Positions 1-5,026 of a stretch of DNA of 5,026 nucleotides are shown here, piece after piece. Source of the DNA: Gammaproteobacteria bacterium (GTDB taxonomy: Bacteria > Pseudomonadota > Gammaproteobacteria > GRL18); contig WTAX01000479.1 in assembly GCA_013139395.1 (NCBI GenBank), positions 1 to 5,026 on the forward strand, given 5' to 3'. The notes beneath the pieces were generated by a model that was given only the letters and a program-made list of their open reading frames with translations, searched no databases and was not told the origin of the DNA. The translations under genes were made by a program, and so were the position numbers. How positions within the stretch are numbered: the stretch's first letter is position 1; each line of letters opens with the position of its first letter.

Positions 1-644
1 CCTTGTAATCCGGCTTCAATAGCACCTAAAGTATCAGAGGCATAGTCATCACCAAACATAATGATATGTTCCTTTTTAACGCCAAAATCACTATAGACCT
101 GAGAAAAAAAATCAGCGGATGGCTTACCAATAATAGTGGCTTTTATCTGAGCCGCATATTCTAATGCCGTAACAAATGGACCAAGATCCAGGCTCATTCC
201 AGAAGGTTCCTTAAAGTATCGGTTATTTCCCATAGCAATTAGAGGAGCACCTTTCATCAGTAGACGAAAAGCCTCATTGAGTACATTGTAATTAAAATAC
301 TCCGCAGCATCACCAATAACGACAGCATCAGGTGATAGCTCTATCAGGTTTTTAAATTCATCCTGAATATTGGGGTGAACCAGTAAGTGAGGAACCAGAT
401 TATTGTTTTTTAGATAATTAATTACTGCCTGGACAGGTGTATAGATACTATCAAGTTCAATATGAAAGCCAATATCCTGAAGATCTTTATAAACCATAAT
501 GCGAGAACGGCGTGTGGTATTGGTAATAAAACGCATAGGAATGTTTGCTTCATACAAGCGTTCAATAGACTCAACTGCTCCAGGAATAAGCTTGCGGCCA
601 ATATAGAGTACACCGGAGAGATCAAATAATACCGCCTGAATCAT
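1..644 (-). CDS. HAD-IIA family phosphatase, LHPP-like (C-terminus off window)
   Basis: Haloacid dehalogenase superfamily hydrolase of subclass IIA, closest by eye to the LHPP group (phospholysine/phosphohistidine/inorganic pyrophosphate phosphatase). It probably dephosphorylates a small phospho-substrate in the cytoplasm; the true substrate is unknown. I read 214 codons without a stop from the ATG at 644 to the left edge. Motif I is FDLSGVLY (residues 7-14, nucleophile Asp8). Motif II is FITNTT (39-44). A C2-type cap follows, with VVIGDAAEYFNYN (108-120) and the LHPP-like block RYFKEPSGMSLDLGP (142-156). Motif III is IIGKP with Lys174, and motif IV is MFGDDYASD with Asp199, Asp200 and Asp204. 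The second Asp of the usual DxD motif is Ser10, as in LHPP-type proteins. Family members run about 250-270 aa, so roughly 40-50 residues are missing. AAGGGG lies 6 nt before the ATG, and a strong promoter sits at 731-759. Family assignment is firm; LHPP substrate specificity is inferred. Confidence 0.9.
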   Translation of the reverse strand, partial: MIQAVLFDLSGVLYIGRKLIPGAVESIERLYEANIPMRFITNTTRRSRIMVYKDLQDIGFHIELDSIYTPVQAVINYLKNNNLVPHLLVHPNIQDEFKNLIELSPDAVVIGDAAEYFNYNVLNEAFRLLMKGAPLIAMGNNRYFKEPSGMSLDLGPFVTALEYAAQIKATIIGKPSADFFSQVYSDFGVKKEHIIMFGDDYASDTLGAIEAGLQ

Positions 645-730
645 ATTGAACCCCTTATATTGCTATACTGGAAATGAACCATAATAAAATGTTTAGTGAG
701 TGTCTATCCATTTATTATTTTTACAATTAA

Positions 731-759
731 ATTATAGAAGCCCAATTCAAAATAGACAA
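731..759 (-). promoter_or_regulatory. sigma70-type promoter of the HAD phosphatase gene
   Basis: Read on the minus strand, TTGTCT (759-754, four of six matches to TTGACA) is followed by exactly 17 bp and then a perfect TATAAT (736-731). Transcription would start near 724 and leave a leader of about 80 nt before the ATG at 644. Spacing and -10 are consensus, and the site points at a gene with no other upstream signal, so this is the best-supported promoter in the window. It has not been shown experimentally. Confidence 0.75.
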
Positions 760-818
760 CAAAGCAGAAATAATTGAATCACGCATTGCCTCAAAAGAAA
801 ACCACGCGTTGCTAATGA

Positions 819-833
819 AATATCTAAGATATT
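819..833. repeat. 15-bp near-perfect palindrome, operator-like
   Basis: AATATCT, one A, then AGATATT: two 7-bp arms that are exact reverse complements around a single central base. Such a short-spaced dyad is typical of a site for a dimeric DNA-binding protein. The ATATCT half-site recurs at 867-872 and 904-909 and, inverted, at 923-928. Being wholly AT-rich, it could also arise by chance. Confidence 0.4.
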
Positions 834-903
834 ATCTATACTTAAATTAGGTATGGAAAAAAATTTATATCTGATTTTTGTTTTTGTGTCTATTGTAAAG
901 GGG

Positions 904-939
904 ATATCTGATAGTCATATTCAGATATTGGTTTTTTTT
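904..939 (+). promoter_or_regulatory. Inverted repeat with T8 tract in the YbaK-gene leader (possible attenuator or operator)
   Basis: ATATCTGA (904-911) and TCAGATAT (921-928) form an exact 8-bp stem around a 9-nt loop, followed by TGG and eight T (932-939). This has the outline of an intrinsic terminator, but the stem has only two G/C pairs and would be weak. No plus-strand gene lies upstream, so it cannot end a preceding operon. If it is functional it would act on the leader of the YbaK-domain gene, whose Shine-Dalgarno begins nine bases after the T tract. The same dyad could instead be a repressor site over the weak candidate promoter 893-921. Confidence 0.35.
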
Positions 940-961
940 GATAATTTAAGGAGGAACTACA

Positions 962-1441
962 ATGACCTGTAAAAAACTCAAACATTTTCTTGATGAACAG
1001 GATGCTAAATATGTCAGCATCAATCACTCCAGAGCATATACTGCTCAGGAAATAGCAGAATCAGCCCATGTATCTGGTAATGATTTTGCAAAAGTGGTGA
1101 TGTTAAAAGCTGATGAAGAAATGGTTATGGCAGTTTTGCCAGCAACGGATAAAGTCGAACTTAAATTACTCAGACAGGTACTGGGGGTTCGTAATGTTAT
1201 TTTTGCTGATGAAAATGATTTTCAGGATCATTTTCCCGGTTGCGAAGTGGGTGCCATGCCGCCTTTTGGAAATCTGTATGGTATACGGGTGATCTTAGCA
1301 CAAACGCTTTGCAGCTCAACAAGCATCAGTTTTAATAGTGGTGTACATACTGAAGTTATTCAAATGGACTATGATAATTATATTAAGATGGTAAACCCTG
1401 AAATCATGGACTTTACCAGTCATATTACATTGGCTGCATGA
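962..1441 (+). CDS. YbaK/EbsC-family aminoacyl-tRNA deacylase-domain protein
   Basis: Complete 159-aa cytoplasmic protein made of a single YbaK/aminoacyl-tRNA synthetase-associated domain, the fold used to hydrolyse wrongly charged tRNA (for example Cys-tRNAPro by YbaK, Ala-tRNAPro by ProX). Family marks seen: N-terminal HSRAYTAQEIAESAHVSG (22-39), the conserved Lys44 in FAKVVMLKAD (42-51), VLPATDKVELKLLRQVLG (58-75), the glycine/proline block CEVGAMPPFGNLYG (94-107), and FNSGVHTEVIQMDYDNYIKM (124-143), where the GxHT motif places His129. The length fits stand-alone members of about 150-165 aa. No signal peptide or membrane segment is seen. The start is set by a consensus AAGGAGG (948-954) 7 nt before the ATG. 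It is transcribed alone: divergent from the HAD gene and convergent with the oxidoreductase gene. The family is clear; the particular tRNA/amino-acid substrate cannot be read from sequence, and some YbaK-domain proteins have no proven deacylase activity. Confidence 0.9.
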   Translation: MTCKKLKHFLDEQDAKYVSINHSRAYTAQEIAESAHVSGNDFAKVVMLKADEEMVMAVLPATDKVELKLLRQVLGVRNVIFADENDFQDHFPGCEVGAMPPFGNLYGIRVILAQTLCSSTSISFNSGVHTEVIQMDYDNYIKMVNPEIMDFTSHITLAA

Positions 1442-1451
1442 CAAACAGTTA

Positions 1452-1479
1452 AACCATCTGCTTGAACAAGCGGGTGGTT
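1452..1479. terminator. Hairpin between convergent genes, probable terminator
   Basis: AACCATCTGCTTG (1452-1464) pairs with CAAGCGGGTGGTT (1467-1479): 13 paired positions with two G-U wobbles on the plus-strand RNA and no bulge. In practice the innermost pair opens to give a 4-nt GAAC loop. It begins 10 nt after the YbaK-gene stop and lies about 107 nt beyond the oxidoreductase stop. Neither side has a strong U tract: the minus strand continues TAACTGTTTG and the plus strand GTATCTGG. A shared terminator or a 3'-end protecting hairpin is the natural reading, but intrinsic termination is not certain. Confidence 0.55.
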
Positions 1480-1500
1480 GTATCTGGTCATTGATAATGC

Positions 1501-1530
1501 TTTCTCATAAATAAAGTTCGTATCAGAACT
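1501..1530 (-). terminator. Weak candidate terminator of the oxidoreductase gene
   Basis: On the minus strand AGTTC and GAACT (1530-1526 and 1519-1515) form a 5-bp stem with a 6-nt loop, followed directly by TTATTTATGAG. It lies about 55 nt after the oxidoreductase stop codon. The stem is short, so this is only a candidate beside the stronger hairpin further downstream at 1452-1479. Confidence 0.25.
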
Positions 1531-1585
1531 AAGGTAAAATTATGGGCGTTATTTTTCTGATTCTAACTTTCTGTTATAAGTATTT

Positions 1586-4500
1586 CTAATGATCATTAAC
1601 CTTCTTCTTAACAGCGGCAATCGCAGAGCCTTCATCCCAATCCATTTCTGATAACTGTTTGAAAAAATGGTAGCGCTGAGTCACTTCATGCTGAGCCTGC
1701 TGCAAGAGCTTTTCTGCAGACTCGGGGTGTGATTTCCATAGAATGCTGAAGCGGGTTTCTGTCTGCATATAATCTTTATAGGGAATAGAAGGTTCCTTTG
1801 AATCAAGATGCATGGGATTTTTACCCTGCTGAAGACGTTTGGGATCAAAACGGAACAGCAGGCAGTGACCACTATCCACCGCTAGTTTTTGCTGCCGCAG
1901 GCTGTTTTTCATGTCCACACCATGGGCAATACAGGGTGCATAGGCAATGATCAGTGACGGGCCTTTATGGGCTTCAGCTTCTACGAAAGTACGCAGAGTC
2001 TGAACATCTTTTGCACCCAGGGCAATATTGGCAACATAGACATTTTCATAGGACATGGCTAATAATGCCAGATCTTTTTTTGCAGTTGCTTTTCCTCCGG
2101 CTGAATATTTTGCAACAGCACCACGAGGAGTTGCTTTTGAAGTCTGGCCGCCAGTATTTGAATACACCTCAGTATCCAGCACCAGAATATTCACATCTTT
2201 CCCGGATGCCAGCACATGATCCAGTCCGCCATAACCGATATCGTATGCCCAGCCATCGCCGCCAATAAGCCATACGCTTTTGCGGCAGAGATTATCTGCC
2301 AGTTGGAATAAACTTGAAGATGCAGGATCAGTGCGATCTTTTAGCAGCTTCTTCAATTCGGCTACGCGCTGACGTTGTTCATAAATTCCTGTTTCGTCAG
2401 ACTGATCCGCCTCAAGTATGCCATTGACCAGATCGGCATCTAATTCATGCTCTTGTTTTGACTTTTGTTTAAGAAAAAGTTCTTTGAGCAGTTCTCCGGC
2501 ATATTCAGCTTGTTTGTCAATCGCAATACGCATACCAAAACCAAACTCAGAGTTATCTTCAAAGAGTGAGTTATTCCATGCTGGTCCCCGGCCCTCAGCA
2601 TTTCGGGTCCAGGGTGTGGTGGGCAGGTTGCCGCCAAAAATCGAAGAACAGCCGGTGGCATTGGCAACCACCATTCGATCGCCAAATAATTGTGTCGCCA
2701 GTTTGATATAGGGTGTTTCACCACAACCCAGACAAGCTCCGGAAAACTCAAACAGAGGCTGCATTACCATCGAACCTTTAATGGTGGTGTTTTTTAAGGC
2801 CCTGCGATCATATTCGGGTAAGCTAAGAAAGAATTCCCAGTTTTCCTTCTCCTGTTCACGTAAAGGTGGCTGGGGAGCCATATTGAGCGCCTTATGCTCA
2901 GGATTAGATTTGTCTCTAATAGGACAAATATCGACACATAGGCCGCAGCCGGTACAATCTTCGGGGGCTACCTGATAAGTAATATGCATATCTTCTGGAA
3001 ATCCTTTGCCCTTCATTGCTGTGTGTTTAAACGTTGCGGGTGCCTGAGCCAGTTCTTTTTGAGAAAATATTTTACTGCGAATGGCTGCATGTGGACAGAT
3101 CAACGGGCATTTACCACATTGGGAACATAGCTCAATATCCAGTACCGGGATCTCAAGGGCAAGGTTGCGCTTTTCATAAGCAGCGGTTCCCACTGGAAAA
3201 GTACCATCTACTGGTAATAAGCTCACTGGTACTTCGTTTCCGCGACCGGCAATAATTTCTCCAGTGACATTTTTTACAAATGCTGGTGCTGAATCAGCAA
3301 CGGGTGATGGGATCTCAAACTGGCTAGTGACCTGTTGAGGCACTTCAATTTCATGCAGGCATGCCAGTGTTTCATCAATTGCCTGAAAATTGATTTCCAG
3401 TATATGAGCACCCTTATGGCCATAGCTTTTCTCTACAGCAGATTTGATTTCATTGATTGCCTGAGCTTCAGGAAGGATGTGGGAAATGGAGAAAAAACAG
3501 GTTTGCATAATGGTGTTAATGCGATTACCAAGACCTGTTTTATTGGCCACAGCATAAGCATCAATACAGTAAAAACGAATCTTTTTGTCAATCATTTGCT
3601 GCTGCATGGAAGCAGGCAGGGTATCCCATACCTTATCGACAGTAATCTGGCTATTGAGTAAAAACACGGCTTCATGTGCCGCCTTATCCAGCATACTGTA
3701 GCGTTCCAGAAATATGGCCTGATGACAGGCGACAAAATTGGCATCGTTATCTTCAATTAAATAAGTGGAGTGAATGGGTTTAGGGCCAAAACGAAGATGA
3801 GATATTGTTACCGCACCGGATTTTTTGGAGTCATAAACAAAATAACCCTGTACAAACAGATCGGTCTGCTCACCAATGATTTTGATGCTGTTTTTATTAG
3901 CACTGACAGTACCATCACTGCCAAGACCATAAAACAGAGCCTGAAACGTGTCATTATGAGCATCGGTGCGAAAGCTGCTGTCCCATTCCAGATTAGTGTG
4001 GGTCACGTCATCATGAATACCCACGGTAAAATGGTTTTTTGGTTGAGTCTGTTTGAGTTCATCATAAATCGCCTTAATCATTCCCGGTGTAAACTCTTTG
4101 GATGATAGTCCATAACGTCCACCGACAATACGAGGCATTTTCTTGAATTTACCCGATGCCTGGTAAAAATATTGTGCTACGGCGGTCATTACATCTTTAT
4201 ACAGTGGTTCACCATTTGCACCTGGTTCCTTGGTTCGATCCAGAACAGCAATAGTTTGACAGGTCTCAGGCAGCGCAGCGATCAATGCCTGCTCATCAAA
4301 CGGGCGATACAGACGCACTTTGATCAGGCCGACTTTTTCTCCCTGATGAGCCAGATAATAAACCGTCTCTTCAACGGCTTCTGCGCCAGAGCCCATTAGT
4401 ATAATAATTCGTTCTGCCTGTTTATCACCAAAATAATCAAACAGCTGATAAGCTCGTCCAGTGAGACTGGCGAAACGATCCATCGCCAGCTGGATAATTG

Positions 4501-5026
4501 ACGGCATTTTTTCATAAAAAGGATTAACAGTTTCTCGTGCCTGAAAATAAATGTCAGGATTTTGTGAAGTGCCGCGTAATACCGGATTATCAGGCGTCAT
4601 GGCTCGAGCACGGTGTTGTGCAAGCCATTTATCCTGGATCATACTGTGCAGCGTATCATCATCAATAGGCGCTATTTTTTTGATCTCGTGAGAGGTTCGA
4701 AAGCCATCAAAAAAATGCAGCATGGGAATACGCCCTTCAAGGCTGGCAGCCTGAGCAATCAGGGCAAAGTCCAGTACCTCCTGGGGCGAATTGGAGCAAA
4801 GCATGCCAAAACCGGTCATTCGAGCAGTCATTACGTCACTGTGATCACCAAAGATTGATAATGCCTGACAGGCAAGTGAACGTGAAGCAATATGAAAAAC
4901 CGTGGGTGACAGCTCACCGGCAATTTTATACATATCGGGGATCATCAGCAACAGACCTTGTGACGCGGTGAACGTGGTGGTTAAAGCACCTGCCTGCAGG
5001 GCGCCATGGATGGCTCCTGCTGCACC
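1586..5026 (-). CDS. nifJ: Pyruvate:ferredoxin (flavodoxin) oxidoreductase, single-chain NifJ type (N-terminus off window)
   Basis: Oxidises pyruvate with CoA to acetyl-CoA and CO2 and passes two low-potential electrons to ferredoxin or flavodoxin; a cytoplasmic, usually oxygen-sensitive homodimer using thiamine diphosphate and three 4Fe-4S clusters. 1,146 codons are visible and end at TAG (1588-1586). Counting visible residues: rest of the pyruvate/TPP pyrimidine domain (1-165, with GALTTTFTASQGLL and SIFGDH), transketolase C-like domain (about 205-330, LDRTKEPG), gamma/CoA-side domain (about 333-565, GLGSDGTVSANK, YDSKKSG), EKR linker (618-620), a two-cluster ferredoxin domain with Cys634/637/640/644 and Cys691/694/697/701, and a TPP domain with GDG (923-925) and SNTGGQ (956-961). 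The proximal-cluster cysteines Cys765, 768, 793 and 1032 are all present. Compared from memory with the Desulfovibrio africanus enzyme, about 65 N-terminal residues are missing, including the catalytic Thr and Glu. The frame is open to the right edge: a TTG at 4951 is internal, not the start. The protein ends without the D. africanus C-terminal extension. It could alternatively be the general ydbK-type housekeeping enzyme; nothing here ties it to nitrogen fixation. Confidence 0.97.
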   Translation of the reverse strand, partial: GAAGAIHGALQAGALTTTFTASQGLLLMIPDMYKIAGELSPTVFHIASRSLACQALSIFGDHSDVMTARMTGFGMLCSNSPQEVLDFALIAQAASLEGRIPMLHFFDGFRTSHEIKKIAPIDDDTLHSMIQDKWLAQHRARAMTPDNPVLRGTSQNPDIYFQARETVNPFYEKMPSIIQLAMDRFASLTGRAYQLFDYFGDKQAERIIILMGSGAEAVEETVYYLAHQGEKVGLIKVRLYRPFDEQALIAALPETCQTIAVLDRTKEPGANGEPLYKDVMTAVAQYFYQASGKFKKMPRIVGGRYGLSSKEFTPGMIKAIYDELKQTQPKNHFTVGIHDDVTHTNLEWDSSFRTDAHNDTFQALFYGLGSDGTVSANKNSIKIIGEQTDLFVQGYFVYDSKKSGAVTISHLRFGPKPIHSTYLIEDNDANFVACHQAIFLERYSMLDKAAHEAVFLLNSQITVDKVWDTLPASMQQQMIDKKIRFYCIDAYAVANKTGLGNRINTIMQTCFFSISHILPEAQAINEIKSAVEKSYGHKGAHILEINFQAIDETLACLHEIEVPQQVTSQFEIPSPVADSAPAFVKNVTGEIIAGRGNEVPVSLLPVDGTFPVGTAAYEKRNLALEIPVLDIELCSQCGKCPLICPHAAIRSKIFSQKELAQAPATFKHTAMKGKGFPEDMHITYQVAPEDCTGCGLCVDICPIRDKSNPEHKALNMAPQPPLREQEKENWEFFLSLPEYDRRALKNTTIKGSMVMQPLFEFSGACLGCGETPYIKLATQLFGDRMVVANATGCSSIFGGNLPTTPWTRNAEGRGPAWNNSLFEDNSEFGFGMRIAIDKQAEYAGELLKELFLKQKSKQEHELDADLVNGILEADQSDETGIYEQRQRVAELKKLLKDRTDPASSSLFQLADNLCRKSVWLIGGDGWAYDIGYGGLDHVLASGKDVNILVLDTEVYSNTGGQTSKATPRGAVAKYSAGGKATAKKDLALLAMSYENVYVANIALGAKDVQTLRTFVEAEAHKGPSLIIAYAPCIAHGVDMKNSLRQQKLAVDSGHCLLFRFDPKRLQQGKNPMHLDSKEPSIPYKDYMQTETRFSILWKSHPESAEKLLQQAQHEVTQRYHFFKQLSEMDWDEGSAIAAVKKKVNDH

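Larger units (their letters stand above)
645..961. other. Divergent intergenic region, AT-rich
   Basis: These 317 bp separate the divergent HAD and YbaK-domain genes and contain no convincing protein gene. The left half holds the minus-strand promoter (731-759). The right half holds repeated ATATCT/ATATCTGA elements: 819-833 (inverted pair), 867-875 (direct), and 904-911 with 921-928 (inverted pair). No plus-strand promoter stands out. The candidates are TATACT at 837-842 as a -10 without a good -35, and TTGTAA (893-898) with 17 bp to CATATT (916-921), each hexamer four of six. The latter would put the start near 928, inside the inverted repeat. A short reading frame at 815-850 encodes 11 residues, four Tyr and three Leu, but has no clear Shine-Dalgarno site. 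Confidence 0.7.
1442..1585. other. Convergent intergenic gap
   Basis: This 144-bp non-coding gap lies between the 3' ends of the YbaK-domain gene and the oxidoreductase gene. It contains the 13-bp hairpin at 1452-1479 and the weak hairpin at 1515-1530; no open reading frame with a ribosome binding site is seen. Confidence 0.7.

Noticed and set aside
422..625. 67-aa minus-strand frame
   Set aside because: It lies inside the HAD phosphatase gene in another frame; the overlapping frame carries all HAD motifs.
661..669. TGCTATACT, an extended -10-like plus-strand sequence
   Set aside because: No -35 at a suitable distance, and it would give a leader of nearly 290 nt for the YbaK-domain gene; it lies in the HAD gene's 5' leader.
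700..893. TGTCTAT occurring at 701-707 and 887-893, and inverted at 752-758
   Set aside because: Several such 7-base coincidences are expected in about 300 bp read on both strands, and one copy is explained by the -35 of the HAD promoter.
1537..1556. AAAAT/ATTTT inverted repeat followed by T on the plus strand
   Set aside because: A five-pair stem of A-T pairs only, with a 10-nt loop, would not form a stable terminator.
1587..1598. TAATGATCATTA, a perfect 12-bp palindrome overlapping the oxidoreductase stop codon
   Set aside because: It encodes the last residues of the protein, is AT-rich and has no partner sites nearby; chance is the simplest explanation.
1954..4858. Several 64-111 aa plus-strand frames opposite the oxidoreductase gene, and two minus-strand frames of 63 and 103 aa within it
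   Set aside because: All are shadows of a highly conserved coding frame, with no recognisable domains and no convincing ribosome binding sites.
1..5026. A novel multi-gene system
   Set aside because: The three genes belong to well-known families, point in unrelated directions and share no transcription unit; no defence, mobile or secretion genes are present.

Overview
The window carries three protein-coding genes, two of them cut by the window edges, and two intergenic gaps. It looks like an ordinary housekeeping/metabolic stretch of a bacterial chromosome of moderate to low GC. The gene families, the consensus sigma70-type promoter and the Shine-Dalgarno sites suggest a proteobacterium, possibly a gammaproteobacterium with anaerobic or microaerobic capability because of its single-chain pyruvate:ferredoxin oxidoreductase. 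That taxonomic guess is inference only.

Layout. Positions 1-644 (minus strand) hold the N-terminal 214 codons of an HAD-IIA phosphatase resembling LHPP; its C-terminus lies beyond the left edge. Positions 645-961 are a 317-bp AT-rich divergent intergenic region. It holds a convincing minus-strand promoter for the HAD gene. On the side facing the plus-strand gene it holds repeated ATATCTGA-type elements and a weak hairpin followed by eight T. Positions 962-1441 (plus) encode a complete 159-aa YbaK/aminoacyl-tRNA deacylase-domain protein. Positions 1442-1585 are a convergent intergenic gap with a 13-bp stem hairpin that probably ends transcription. Positions 1586-5026 (minus) encode pyruvate:ferredoxin (flavodoxin) oxidoreductase, NifJ type. 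The frame stays open to the right edge, so about 65 N-terminal residues are outside.

The three genes do not form an operon: the HAD and YbaK genes are divergent, and the YbaK and NifJ genes are convergent. No functional link between them is visible: one is a small-molecule or phospho-amino-acid phosphatase, one probably proofreads mischarged tRNA, and one makes acetyl-CoA and low-potential electrons from pyruvate. No mobile element, CRISPR, tRNA, rRNA or defence system is seen. The part most worth a second look is the leader of the YbaK gene (about 815-961), which has the pieces expected of either an operator cluster or an attenuator. The evidence for either is modest.
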